Shown: positions 1 to 11,758, counted from the first letter of the stretch. The stretch is DNA of 64,000 nucleotides from Clarkia xantiana subsp. parviflora (GCA_036873135.1 JAPTYO010000007.1:25712763-25776762), one strand, 5' to 3'. Program-made: numbers and translations. Notes: a model not told the origin generated them from the sequence alone.

Positions 1-150
1 TCAACTTCAGTTATTTCATCTCCTCCTTGCTCGGTGTTACATGGCTCCCCTTCCTCATCCATTCTGGATTGGCGTTGCTGCATTCTCAGTTTTCGGGGTT
101 ACCTTCATGTAACCTTAAACTTGACTTGTGGCTTGCCGGGTCATACCACT

Positions 151-348
151 CTAATCGCCTTGGACTCCAGAAGTAGTACCCTCGTCCCACGTTGGGATGA
201 CGGTGAGTAACACATCTTCATCACATATTTCCATAATCTTCCGCCAAACGTATTCCTCGGAAACTGCATAATTTTCTTGGTTGGCACTCCACATAAGTTC
301 CACCAGTGGAGATCGACACCGGGTAATGCCCATAGCCTCCATTTTCAT
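151..348 (-). other. Unassigned short open frame
   Basis: A 65-codon frame reads leftward and stays open for about 20 codons upstream of its first Met, to a stop near 400. The residues are not low-complexity, including a WSANQEN stretch and a YVWRKIMEICDEDV stretch. I recognise no family, see no flanking splice sites, and the frame ends before the window edge. It could be a remnant of a transposon gene or of a host exon, or chance. No function is proposed. Confidence 0.15.
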
Positions 349-420
349 CTCGTCTAGTGTAATGCTTCGACGAGCTTTTATGACTTCAATCTCACCATTT
401 TATACGTCGGATCCCATTGA

Positions 421-1547
421 CCCGGATCAAATGATCCGTTGAACTCAAAATATATGTTCACCGTTTTTTTGTAAATATAATTAACGCATACACAATCTAA
501 TATAATTACTCGTGTTACATAATTTTAGTTTTTGATAATTCGTTAACTGTTTTGTTAATTAACAAATTATTAATATTTTAAAATAAAAGTAAGTTAACAA
601 TTAATTTTTAATTTTAAATATTATAAAAAATTAGTAAATTGAAAGTCTAACATATTTACTGATCAATTTTTAAAAAATAATATATATTTTTTGTCAATTT
701 ATTTATTCTACAAATTTATACAATGTGACAAATTAAAAGTTTAATATATTTGTGAAATTTGCATAATGTAATACGTAATTTTGTTTAATCGCTTAAAATA
801 TGTATATATACATATATGTGTGTGTGTGTGTGTGTGTTATTAATTCATAAAAATTTATAGAAAAAGCTATAAGTTGACAGTTTAACATATTTACGTATAA
901 TACTTTCTAGCATTGTAACATACCTATGTATAAGACATATATAGTTATGAAAGTACTGTATTTGTAGCGGCTAACAAGGTGATTGAAATGCTCCAAATGC
1001 AAGTCAGAAACGAAATATAATCTTCAAATGAAGATGCTCAGTCGAAATGTGGTATTCGAATGCAACTGCTCAGTTTAAATGTGGTCTTCAAATACAGATG
1101 CTCGGTTGAAATGTAATCACTCTGCTCAAATTTTGGGAGACGTTGTGAAGAAAAACCAGGGGAGTATATATAATCAAACACCGCCACTCTTTAAAGGACT
1201 GGCGATGGCCCGCGAGTCAGGGATTCCCTGCAAAGTGGCCCATCGCAGCCCATTGATGGAGCGGCGAATGAGCCACACCGTTAACGGATTTTCCAGCCAT
1301 TAATGGGGTCTTCATCGCCACTCTTTCAGAGAGTATAGATGGTTATATACGTATTTTTTTTGTTTTTGCAAATATTTGGGTATTTTAGAAATGTTAGATG
1401 GCCATTTAGGGAAAAAAAAAAACTATATATAATGAAAGAACTTGCAAAATTTTGCATTTTTTCTACACGTAACAAGCTATAACAATACATCGTACCTATA
1501 CATAACATACTCCAACTATTATATAATTTGATTCGTTCATATTAGTC
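421..1547. other. AT-rich spacer with a GC-richer island
   Basis: Mostly AT-rich DNA with a short (GT)n run near 820-837. At about 1000-1110 a short motif (AAATG..GATGCTC..) recurs three times imperfectly. A GC-richer island at 1185-1330 starts and ends with the same words (CGCCACTCTTT), which may mark an old non-autonomous element. No gene is supported. Confidence 0.4.
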
Positions 1548-3430
1548 ATGCCACCCCCAAAATCTACCGTAGAAGTTATGGGTGATAACTAAGCCCAACT
1601 TTCTCATATCGCGAACTATGATACTAATATTCACATGCTCAAAGAAGTGTGGGTAGCAAATATAAATACATTTCTTGCAACTAAAGCTTCCGCTGCGCAT
1701 TCTGATATATCTCGACCATCTTGTTCCCTTTTTTTTCTAAAGATCCACAAACTAAATAATATATCCTGAAATTGTTGATTGGGTTGAGGGTTAGGTTGCG
1801 GGAACAACTTAGTAAGTAATCCTAACATTAACCCTACCGGATCAAGTATCGTTTAAAATATATTTATGATCATTAACTAATCATACAAACCTTTGACACA
1901 TCGTTTCATAATTATGCTGATCTAAACTTAACTTTGAAAATGACTTCATAAACACGTCCAAACCTTTAACATTGGGATGACTCAAGCGCTACGCCTCTTG
2001 ACTTTAATAAACTCCCAGCATTCTCCCGCTGGTTGAGGAACCACCAGACCTCCCGCTGGGTCGGGACGACATATCATTCTAATATAGGATCCTTTACTGT
2101 ATCGATACGTTATCTTGCGTAGTTGACGTTGATCCAAAACTAAACGCCGTTATAAAACGTCTCATCCAATCAAATCCAAATCACATACATATATATCCAA
2201 TCATCTATTTACACTTTATTATCAAATCACATTTAATAACATAATCACATAATCATTATTATTAATTATCTTCAAATAAAACGCATTTTGTCAAACTGTT
2301 ACGCATCAAAACACTTTCATATAATATCATAATCTAATGCAAATTTTCAATACCTGACCTTTTTTTTTTTTTAACATGAAAAGTTATATAAATAAAATCT
2401 TTCGTGAGTGTTTATAAAAGTAGAAATAAGGGTCGGATCACTTACCTCAAAACAATTAATCCAAAACACTACAACTCCGCACTAGGCCTCCAACTCTTAA
2501 CCACAACCGTAGATCAAATCCAATCGACGTATTAGATTCCTATAATAATGAATACCATATATCAATATAATTCTTTATGGGAATGAATCTCAATTTTGAC
2601 TGCACACTCAACTAAGCATGTAAATCAACGGAACCATTCTCAACTACCATAAGTATCCGAATCAATCTTAGATCATCATATTTTTGACCAAGCTAGGCAA
2701 TCTTAAAAATTACAAATAATTTTCGAAAATACCTCATTCAGTTACGAACTACATGGATCAAACGACGTGTTAATCCGATGTCGGGTTCACCCGAATGAGC
2801 CTCCAAAAGCTACTGTACACGTTTACATTTACTACAGAAGTTCAGATTGACGTGTTAACTTTAAAAGTTCATAACTTCATCTATACAAGTCCATTCTAAG
2901 TGATCTTTAGTCCACATAAAGATTATCCAATTTACTTTAATTCTGAACCATTTGTTTTCCAAAAAACAAACTGAAACTTGGTCGTTTTCGTCCGCAACCA
3001 ATACTGTTTAGAATAACCAAACATATTTGAAAAGGCAACTTCTAAGGTTCATAACTTTTACGTGTAACTCTATTTTATCCTTATACCAATGGAAAGCTTA
3101 GGTAACATACTTTAATGTCCTATAATCTTTTTGGATCAAATCTAACTGTAAAAGACCCCTTTATGACCTTAAAACGAGTCTGTCAAGAATTACAACAGAA
3201 CCAAACAGATTGAAGAACCAAATTCGAATGACCATTACTACATCTCTACAAATCCAAATTATGAAATCTTGGTGTCTATAGAAATATTATACAGCCTAGG
3301 TTACAATTGTATAATTTATTTAAGCAGAATACAATTACGTTCAGGTCGTTGTTTCCTTAAACATGACAGTACCGAAATTTGGCAGCATGAAAAATTCATA
3401 ATGTCGTTTGTCTAGTTGTCCCACATATAA
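1548..3430 (-). mobile_element. Possible degenerate LTR-type segment
   Basis: On the minus strand the 1548 side ends with GGGGGTGGCATGAC, the style of sequence found at the 3' end of many plant LTRs. The interior around 3040-3130 reads like the transcribed part of Ty3/Gypsy LTRs ('AAAGCTTTCCATTGG' style). No internal coding domain, second LTR or clear target duplication was found, so this is a weak call; it could be a solo or truncated LTR. Confidence 0.25.
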
Positions 3431-3850
3431 TTACATCCAATCTCATGGCTACCAATAATCCACCGAAACTGAACCGCTCTATAAGAATGTTTCCTTTTCC
3501 AAATGAAGCAATAATTTTAGCCAATTCAAGATATTATAGGGACCGATTAGATACCTGCTTCAAATATACAAGTTGTGTATGTCGATCCACTTTTGTGTTC
3601 ACCTCGAAGCAATTTTATGTCCAATCCAACATTTCACTTATTCTCTCTTTGTGTGTCCATGTCTCTTCAAAAAAATGGGCTTCGGCTCTCATGGTTGAGA
3701 TGAGGAGTCGACTATTGTTTATTCGGTCGTTCCAAAACTATTACCGACAGAATTAGAGGAAAAGTGAAATTAATTAGGATTCTTCCATATAAGACCCATG
3801 CATGTACTAACTCAGATGTAATGATGAACTTCCACCTTTTTGATTAAAAT

Positions 3851-4610
3851 GAGAAATTATTAGTTGGACCCAGTCTGCCACATCAGCGATGGACCAACTA
3901 ATGAATGAGCGATACGTAATAAATGTATAATAAATTAATAACTTTGAGTAACATGTGATTACAACCTATTACTTTCTCATAATTAATCATACTTTATTTT
4001 TTCCTAAAACAATAATTTCTTTTAATAAATAAAAATAATTTTTTAATATATAACGTCTCTAGTTTCCTATTTTTTTTCTAAAACAATATTGGACATGGTG
4101 AACCCTAGAGGATAAATGTCAATTTGCCCTCTAAGGTTCACCATGTCCAATGGCAATAGGGTTTTATAAAATAAAAAAAACCACAAACTGACACTTGTAT
4201 TATATTTATATATGAAAAAATATTTTTTTGATATACAAATATAATACGAGTGTCATTAGTTTGTGGTTTTTTTTTTTTTTCTAAAACTCAATTGGACATG
4301 GTGAACCCTATAGGGCAAATTGACAATTACCCTCTAGGGTTCACTATGTCCAACAGTGTTTTAGAAAAATAAAATAAGAAACTAGAGACACGTTATATAT
4401 TTGTATATTAGAAAAATATTTTTATTTATTAAAAGAAATTATTGTTTTAAGAAAAAAAAAATGAAGTATGATTAATAAATGAGAAATTAATAGGTTGTAA
4501 TCACATGTTACTCAAAGTTATTAATTTATTATACATTTATTACGTGTCGCTCATTCATTGGTTGATCCATACACTGATGTGTCGGACTGGGTCCAACTAA
4601 TAATTTCTCC
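3851..4610. mobile_element. Foldback MITE, 760 bp, arms nearly fill it
   Basis: The left end GAGAAATTATTAGTTGGACC is matched in inverse orientation by the right end. The symmetry continues inward almost to the centre: ATGAATGAGCG..ATACGTAATAAATG is paired with its complement near 4530-4560, and GGACATGGTGAACCCT occurs in both orientations around 4090-4350. The loop is the AT-rich stretch near 4180-4250. There is no coding capacity. Flanks are AT-rich and the target duplication is not clear, so the superfamily is unassigned. Confidence 0.7.
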
Positions 4611-5456
4611 TAAATTATCGATTCCAAATATGGAATTACTTTGCATTGATTCCACCCTTCGAATTCTATATTCAATCAACTATATCATCAAATCCACTTT
4701 GCCCTTCAAATGTTTAAAGTGTATTTCTTTGGTCCATAGCTCATATTAGTCAAATCAGTCCTTATAATTTACTTGTAATGAATTTAGTGCTTCATCTTCC
4801 ATTTAGATACTTTTGAACCATTTAAAATAAGAGGGTTTTACAAGTCAACTTTACATCCACCTCCAACATTTTTGCTCAAGCTAAACCATTTCTTAATCAC
4901 CGATATAAGTTATAACCATGCATATCCGAGTGACATTATGCAGAACCCATTCTTATTGGTCTATTGCCCTTAGTAGACTCTGAAAGCATATTATCGTTCT
5001 TCTAGTTGACAACCTTGTAAAAGTAAGTTCTTCATAAAGAGCCACCACCAGTAAATACAAACTGACCACACCATATGGCTAGCTAGGTAAGCGTAAGAAC
5101 ATAACAATTGTCTCATTACTTAACCCTAGCCAGCATGAATAACATGTAACCATAAGTATTACATAAATAGAATACAATTAGGGTGACTAAAAGAACTGAA
5201 TATACCTTGCCAAGTAATATACCGTGTCAAGTAACATGTTTAAGATTATCTTCCTGTTGATTGGAATGGAGCTGAATAGAGACATCGTTGGAGTCCTTAT
5301 TTTTTGCCTTTGCAGCTTGATTAACATATCAATCATTTGAAGCTTATGCGATATTATCATCATCAACCTATATCAGGTTAGGTTAAGAAATATATGTTAT
5401 TTTTATAGATTATTGAACAATATAAGTACAGATCGTGAATGATAATTAAAAGAATA
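4611..5456. other. Spacer, nothing assigned
   Basis: AT-rich unique-looking sequence. No open frame with recognisable domains, RNA gene or element end was seen. Confidence 0.4.
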
Positions 5457-5465
5457 TAGGGAAAA

Positions 5466-5994
5466 GGGTTATCAGGTCTTTTGGTCCATGATGTTTGACA
5501 ACTTTTGGATTTTGGTCAATGATGTTTTTTTTTTTACCTAGTTTTGGTACCATATGTTTGTATATTTTTTCTAGTTTTGGTCTAACCGTTACATTCCGTC
5601 CATTTTTTGATATGTTCAAGTCATGTGATCCGCTGTAAACTTTAAATTTAGTCCCTCTAATACTTTCTTAACCTTTTTTTTTTGTTCAATTTAGTCCCGA
5701 AGTTTCAAAATTGACCCCAATTGGACAATAGGTCCAATTGAATTTTTGAAACTTCGGGACTAAATTGAATAAAAAAAAGGTTAGGAAAGTATTAGAGGAA
5801 CTAAATTGAACTAAATTGAAAGTTTAGGGTGGATCACGTGACTTGTACATGTCAAAAAATGGACAGAATGTAACGGTTAGACCAAAACTAGAAAAAATCT
5901 GCAAACATATGGTACCAAAACTAGATTAAAAAAAACATTATTGACCAAAATCCAAAAGTTGTCAAACATCATGGACCAAAAGACTTATTAACCC
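5466..5994. mobile_element. Short MULE-type foldback element with perfect 9-bp TSD
   Basis: The termini are GGGTTATCAGGTCTTTTGG on the left and its near-exact inverse on the right (CCAAAAGACTTATTAACCC). Flanks carry a perfect 9-bp direct repeat TAGGGAAAA at 5457-5465 and 5995-6003, the duplication length of Mutator-like elements. The two arms, about 250 bp each, pair almost throughout, leaving a short central loop near 5720-5735. Non-autonomous; no coding sequence. Confidence 0.85.
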
Positions 5995-6003
5995 TAGGGA
6001 AAA

Positions 6004-8209
6004 TGATGGTGGTGTTTCCATCATTTCTACAACACTAATCTTAGAGATGTAGTTTTAAATATTTTCATCATGCCGAGAATGTGATTCGTACGACTATACC
6101 AACAGTTGACGGGAATTCCTCCAAATCCTCCCTTGGTCAAAGGTGGTTACTCACAACATCTATCACCACTCTTATAAATGTTAAGATCAAGAAAAGAGAA
6201 AACCATTACCCTTTTTGTACTCCAAACTCGAAGAATCATCTCCATAGCAAAACCACAGTTGTCTTATCTGGCTATTCCATCCTCAATCTAGCTAAAATAA
6301 GTGTGTAATATTTTAATGTTATAACACATGCTAAGGAGTCTTCTAAATAGCTTATTTAGAGATCGCCCCCAAAAGTTGATCTTTCTTACGTGCTGGCATT
6401 TTAGTATCTTAAACTCTTCGGAATTTGATGGAATTTTATGATTCTAACTCGTGTTGAAGAAGCATATGTAGGTGCAGATTTTATAATAATTCATGGATGG
6501 ATTTCATTGATAAAGTTCATCTACTTGTAAATTTAAATTACTCATAACGAATATCTATCATTGTTAACTTCAAAAGGCTAAAAACAACATAAATAGTAAT
6601 CAAGATCATCTATTGTTGAACCAACCATAGCGTCAAATTCATCTATCATTTACTAATACATAAACGGACAAACAACGTTATTGAACTTAATAGCACTAGT
6701 TGTGGAATGATTAAATTTTCAATATAAAAAAATTAGTAATTTCCTGCAAGTGGAAGTGAACACAAAAGCTAATGACTGAGAAAAGTGACAACTGACTCTA
6801 ATTTACTTTCCAACACAGAAAGCAAAGATAAGCCTATCAAAACTGAAACACTTCAGTTACAGAAAAATTGGTTAGAAAGACACAGATGGAGAAGACTTGC
6901 AACAACATATCATTGAATGCATTGCTGTCAACAACGAAATCAAGCCACCGAAAATGGTTGATTATAAGTCTAGGAATGTCATCTCTAAGTGGGAGAGATA
7001 TATCTTGGACTCCAGGATTCACTTGAAAATATTATGGAAGTTTTTCAAGAAGCGTTTTCTGAATGTCCGATTGGATGAAAGGAACTAATAAGAGATTTCG
7101 TATCAGGCTGTTGCATCTTGGTGTAAAATAACCATATGGACTTTAAGAGGTGAGAACTCTGCACAGCATGATAAAGAGAAAAATAAACATAAGACTGAAC
7201 ATCTTGCCCATTTAACCCCATTTGACTTGGTAGACAATGATGATCAACTTTCTTCAAAGATTTAAGACCGCATAATGAAACGATCTAACCTTCTTTTGCT
7301 AGAAGATTTCATCAATCTTTTCATGTTTGCAGAGCTGACAAGTTTTCATTTCGGAATTATTTTAAATTTACTAATGCTCTATATTTTCTACTAGGTTGAA
7401 CAGAGATGACTCTCTTTAATAGTCGAAGGAAGTCAATGAACAAATTCACACCTAAAAAATTATCACAAATATTTTGGGATTCTACAATAGTATTCATTCA
7501 GGAACATCAAGGGATAACTAACGAAGAAAGAATTATGCATGCCAATGAAGAATCAGTTCTAGTGAAGCTAAACAGTAGCTGACAACGTTGAACTCTTACC
7601 TGCGTAGGTTTTTAGGGGACTCAATGTAAACTGCAAGGCCAATTAGGAACTCCGACCGGTGAGTAGCGCCGGAAGTCAAAGTACGCTAGAGATGGCAGTG
7701 GAACTTATGGTGGTCGGTGGGAAACCTACCTCGGCTAAGATCCATACCATTTTCTCCATTTCCAATGTCCCACCAACACCAGTTAGCTGTGGTTGAGACT
7801 GGCTGAAGAAGTTTCGGTTTCAGTTGAGCCTCCAGCGGCAGGATCGGTGGTTGATTTGTGGATTTTCGGTTGAGGAAATGGAGAGTTGAAGTAAGAAGGC
7901 CGTTTTCATGACGATCCACCTGGCTTGTTAATGAAGGAAAACCATGGATGCACTTCAGATTTCAGGGAGGAGTCGGAGGGAAGACTCAGGTAGGCGCCAA
8001 ATTTTAGTGGGATGTGAAATGGAGGAGATGTTGCTGCTACTAACTGGGCTGGCCTTAGGATGAGAAAATACTGGTTCATCGGCCGTGTTTTCTTCAATTA
8101 ATGGGCTTTAGATTCATGGGCCGTTTTCATATTTAAATTGTTAATAATTGAAGTATGCAAGTATACACTTGAAAAATAGGCAATAAGTGAATTTTATGTC
8201 CAAAAAGAT
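6004..8209. other. Spacer with possible gene remnants
   Basis: No convincing gene. The minus strand from about 7684 to 7601 reads as a short open exon-like block ending in a good donor (CGCAG then GTAAGAG) and preceded by TCTAG, but no partner exons or recognisable domain could be joined to it. Short frames at 6837-7257 and 7686-8097 look like chance. Confidence 0.25.
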
Positions 8210-8214
8210 GTTAG

Positions 8215-8675
8215 TGTCACGACCTGGAAAAATGGTATAAGATGGAGCAAACAAATGTCTACTATGTCCAAATGAGATTTTGTATATAAAGCTCTTTAGG
8301 AGGGAGTAGTAGTTGGAAGCCAAGCCAGGACGTGATGCATGTGGATCTCTTCCCCCATACATGGGGTGTCGCTTGAAAGTCAATGGCTGGTTTCCAATGT
8401 CTTGGTTGTTATTGGTAAGACGTTGCATATCCTTAGGGATCCTGCTGGTTTGGGAGCTAATGCTAATTTCCTGATGATGGTCAGGGCATACCGAAAACTA
8501 ATCAAGCTGCTCTTAAGAGCAAGACCCCTAACCACGACCAGTTCCATCTGTATGCGCAGTGCGGGTTGGGCTTCGAGAATTGATATTGGGAGTAAAGAGG
8601 GTTGATCCGGCTGTGGCAAGGCTGGATGCCCTGCGTCGATTCTGTTGGGAGCGTCAAAACTCCAGAAACGTGACA
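8215..8675 (+). repeat. 5' LTR of the TRIM, with extra ~300-bp segment
   Basis: It matches the 161-bp right LTR at both ends, but has about 300 extra bases between GTGATG (near 8337) and GATTCTG (near 8638). Either this LTR took up an insertion or the right one lost the segment. The extra segment has an open minus-strand frame (8380-8676) with no recognisable domain. Confidence 0.7.
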
Positions 8676-8677
8676 AG

Positions 8678-8690
8678 TGGTATCAGAGCA
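8678..8690 (+). other. Primer-binding site, initiator-Met tRNA type
   Basis: TGGTATCAGAGC is complementary to the 3' end of plant initiator-Met tRNA and sits 2 bp inside the 5' LTR, the position expected for first-strand priming. Confidence 0.85.
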
Positions 8691-9387
8691 AAGTTCTCGA
8701 TCGTTCTATGGGAGCTTCAAGATAGAAGATTACTGCTGCATACTCTGAACGATAAAGGTTGTTGCTTTACCACGGGATGCCATTGGGTGGTGTGACTCTA
8801 ATAAACTCGGAAGACATGACCACGGAGGGTTGCTTTCAATCCAAGAGATCAAGGATGTGCGGTGACGTTGCCACCGTGGGGAGTGGATGCACTAGAGAAG
8901 AGTGTAGTCAGGTGCACATATTGGCTGCTACGGCTCTTGAAGGAAAAGTGTCCAACGAGAAGTGTTGAGTTGCACTACTGTGGGGATCATTGCTGGAAGG
9001 GCGGAGGCAAGTTGTCGAATGCCAACTCTGACCATGCCCAAGAAAGCATATGATATCGACTGCCTTAAAGGGCGGAGGCAAATTTCCAAATAGCGTGCCT
9101 ATAAGGTGGGAAGTCTCTTAGACGCGGTAGCCGTTTCTCTATACTGAGGAGGAGACCTGACCACATGATCGTAGCGGTGGCTCACGTGGACTCGTGACTG
9201 TGGCCAACGATACAAGTTGATCTTCTCAATCAAGGGGTCAATGCGAAAAAGAAACTCTGACCATACTCAAGAAGGTAGAAGATGTTGATGGCGTGGTGAA
9301 GTGTATCCTACTGTGGAAGAATCGAAGATTCATTTAAGGCAGCAAGATGGCGCAACAAGGGCTTTGCGTAGGTTGGGTGGGGAAGAA

Positions 9388-9548
9388 TGTCACGGACCTG
9401 GAAAAGTGGTGCAAGATGGAGCACACCAACGTCTACTACGTCCAATGGATTTTATGTATATAAAGCTCTTTAGGGGGAGTAGTAGTTGGAAGCCAAGTCA
9501 TGACGTGATGGATTCTGCTAGGAGCGTCAAAACTCCAAACACGTGACA
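9388..9548 (+). repeat. 3' LTR of the TRIM, 161 bp
   Basis: Starts TGTCACGG and ends GTGACA. It carries TATATAAAGCTC, a possible TATA element shared with the left LTR. It is preceded by the polypurine tract at 9375-9387. Confidence 0.75.
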
Positions 9549-9785
9549 TTAGGCAGAGGTTAGTTAGGCAATCAATTTTTCATGATGCATCGAAACTATA
9601 TGAGTCACCTAGTTTTTATCTGTCATGATGCCCAGAAACCAAAGACTTATATATCCTCGTCCTTTCCGTTTTTAAATTTCATTGATAAATCAAGTCATAT
9701 ATAATTTTCAAGTTGAGAGCTACGACCCGTTTATACATATATAGAGCTCATTGCACCAAATCTTCATTACATTACATTACTCAAA

Positions 9786-9978
9786 ATGAGAAACTTTCAC
9801 AAACTGGTCTACTCGCAGCACTATGTATATAGCTACTTCCATATCTGTCATAGTAGAGTGCATCTACAACATTGATGACCTGCGTAGAAACAAGACCGTC
9901 ACTTTCAAGTACAAATTGGGAGCCATCGGGGTGTGCCTACCGCTGCTCGGCAAGTTCCTGCCGACGTTGCCGAGCAGC
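9786..9978 (+). pseudogene. ZIP metal transporter 5' fragment, left arm of inverted duplication
   Basis: From the ATG at 9786 the sequence reads MRNF.. and then shifts frame. In the shifted frame (from 9823) it gives VECIYNIDDLRR..FKYKLGAI..GVCLPLLGK, the N-terminal signature of plant ZIP zinc/iron transporters: a Cys-rich start, then the first membrane segment 'ALKYK..A....GVCLPLLGK'. Only the first-exon part is present; the His-rich loop and the later membrane segments of the family are missing. It runs tail-to-tail into the opposite arm, with a 12-bp stem (9942-9953 with 9967-9978) at the centre. Confidence 0.6.
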
Positions 9979-10163
9979 AAGAGGCACCGACCACCGATAG
10001 TGCTTGCCACTAGGAAGGCTAGAGCTACCAGCTTGTACTTTAAAGTTCTAGTGTTTTCTCGGTGCAGCTTATCAATGTTACAGGTGCACTCTACTACGAC
10101 AAATATGAGAAGCAGCTGCACACACAGTGCTATAAGCAGGAACAAGTTGTTAAAGTTTCTCAC
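9979..10163 (-). pseudogene. ZIP metal transporter 5' fragment, right arm of inverted duplication
   Basis: From the ATG at 10163 the minus strand reads MRNFNNLFLLIALC.. with a signal-like hydrophobic start, then VECTCNIDKLHRE and LKYKLVALAFLVASTIG. This is the ZIP N-terminus with the reading frame intact, up to the centre of symmetry, after which it crosses into the complement of the left arm. The arms share upstream sequence as well (TAGAGCTCAT and an ATTACATTACATT run). The right arm has about 30 extra bases just before its ATG. A fragment, not a functional transporter. Confidence 0.6.
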
Positions 10164-10319
10164 GACGGCAAAATAAAGGTAAGAGTGTAATTAATTTTGA
10201 GCAATGTAATGTAATTGAGGGTTTGATGCGATGAGCTCTATATACGTATGAACTTGCCATAGTGCTCAACTTAGAAATTATATATATCTATTTTTTTTTT
10301 GGGGCAAAGTATATATATC

Positions 10320-10441
10320 TTGATTTACCCAATTCGTTTTCGTGACGAATCACTTGATTGATGAAGGATTTGTTACTTTAGGGTCCGTTTAAGCATTCAC
10401 TTGGTTGATGAAGGATTTGTTACTTTAGGGTCCGTTTAAGA
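10320..10441. repeat. Tandem duplication of about 50 bp
   Basis: The block 'ACTTG(A/G)TTGATGAAGG..TTAGGGTCCGTTTAAG' occurs twice in a row (about 10350-10391 and 10398-10439). It lies downstream of the XTH gene. No role is evident. Confidence 0.7.
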
Positions 10442-10627
10442 AAAAAATGCGAGCTCTGTAAAAATTTCTCTCTTTAATTTGAACGATTTGTCACATGTCT
10501 TACACATAATTTAAAAAAATTGAGAAACTGGCCTACAATTACGAGATACCTAATTACAAAAGAATAATGAATCATTCTTAAAACATAAGCATACAATCAA
10601 ATCAAATCGAATATAAAATAATTTCCT

Positions 10628-11758
10628 CTAGAGGAACCTTGACCTCTTGCACTCGATTGGGACACCTTGAGGGAACCGTTTAACATCATTGCAGTAATTG
10701 TAGATCATGTACTTCTGCTGCACCCACCGCAACCGGTTCCTACCCGATGCATCAAGGGTTTGGTCTTGCCACGCACTGTCTTGTACCGAGTTTGTAGATG
10801 CACAAGTTGATGAACCAGGTGTGCGTACACAAGCATTTGCATTGAAGTTTCTAAAGGAAGCAGTGAAGGGAGCTTGTGACCAATCTGCCTTGACGAGTCC
10901 ACCCATGGTGGCCCAATCATCTGCATTCCACAAACTCGAATATATTCTCATTGGTTGCTCTTTCGGGAATGGAATTCCGACTGATTCCAAGTTGTTAAAC
11001 ACTCGAATTGGAATGTTGTCTACCAAGAATCTGTCAAATTTATAAACATCAATATAAGTAAAATTCAATAATTTTCATGCATTCCTATTATATATATGTA
11101 TAAGTTGTAAGTAAGTAGAGAGTATATATATAATGCTTACATGATGCGTTGAGCGTTCCAGACAATGGAGTAAGTGTGGAAGGCCTTGGTAGGGTCGAAC
11201 CAGAGATGGAACTGTTGTTCTCTGTTGCCTTTCCCTTGGGAGAATACATTGGTGTGGAGTGTGTATGGATTTCCCGACAAGTTTCCGAGGAACTCAAAGT
11301 CGATTTCATCATGAGCTGCACCCTCAGAAGATAACTGCATATATACATGCATGAAACTAATGTGGTAAGAAGACTAGCTAGATGTCATCAAATATATATA
11401 TATATATAGACTTGTCTAAATTAATCAACTTGTTATGTAATTATAGTTCAATTAAGTTGGTTCTTACATAATACGTGGTTACGGTGCCCGCTGAGTTGCC
11501 GGCAACAAGCTTGATTTGCATGTCGAGTCTGCCAAACAAGTACTCGTTCTTGGACTTGAAACCCGACCCGGAATATTTATCGAGGGATAGAGTGAGGAGG
11601 TTGCCTCCATTGAATATCTTTGCTCGTTGATCGCCAAAGGTAGTTTCAAAGTCATTGTAGAAGTTGGCTGCGGCTGCAGAGGCGGCCATTGATAGCAACA
11701 CCAAGATGGAGATTATCACCATGGTCACAGTTGAGCATTTTTGGAAGGGATGTTCCAT
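10628..11758 (-). CDS. Xyloglucan endotransglucosylase/hydrolase (XTH), GH16
   Basis: Cell-wall enzyme that cuts and rejoins xyloglucan chains. Three exons: 11758-11468, 11334-11141 and 11030-10628, all with GT..AG introns and in-frame joins, giving 295 aa, normal for XTHs. Residues 1-31 form a secretory signal (hydrophobic run to AASAAAA). The catalytic motif [10 protein letters not shown] is at residues 105-114, with nucleophile Glu107 and acid/base Glu111 intact, followed by the usual N-glycosylation site NLS (115-117). [21 protein letters not shown] and the C-terminal Cys-containing XET_C part ([14 protein letters not shown]) are all present. It resembles the TCH4/XTH22-25 type by overall sequence; transferase rather than hydrolase activity is likely from the family, not shown here. 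Confidence 0.95.

Larger units (their letters stand above)
8215..9548 (+). mobile_element. TRIM-type LTR retrotransposon without coding sequence
   Basis: Two direct repeats bound a 1.33-kb unit: TGTCACGACCTGG..CGTGACA at 8215-8675 and TGTCACGGACCTGG..CGTGACA at 9388-9548, both starting TG and ending CA. Two bases after the first repeat lies TGGTATCAGAGC (8678-8689), the standard plant initiator-Met tRNA primer-binding site. A purine tract (GGGTGGGGAAGAA, 9375-9387) precedes the second repeat. A 4-bp TTAG flanks both ends. The interior of about 0.7 kb has no gag or pol, which fits a terminal-repeat retrotransposon in miniature. Confidence 0.8.
9733..10246. repeat. Imperfect inverted duplication, ~510 bp, enclosing the ZIP fragments
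   Basis: Mirror-image landmarks run from ATATAGAGCTCAT (left, about 9738-9751) and ATGAGCTCTATATACG (right, about 10231-10246) through the two ATG regions to a central stem at 9942-9978. Identity between arms is clearly imperfect, so the duplication is not recent. A transcript through it would fold into a long hairpin. Confidence 0.6.

Noticed and set aside
1185..1330. GC-rich island as a possible tRNA or snoRNA cluster.
   Set aside because: No cloverleaf, no box C/D or H/ACA pattern could be drawn; more likely an old repeat.
8678..8690. tRNA-like word TGGTATCAGAGC.
   Set aside because: There is no cloverleaf around it. It is the primer-binding site of an LTR element.
9823..10176. 117-codon frame as a novel small gene.
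   Set aside because: The first half is the frame-shifted ZIP fragment and the second half is the complement of the other arm, so the frame is a by-product of the inverted duplication.
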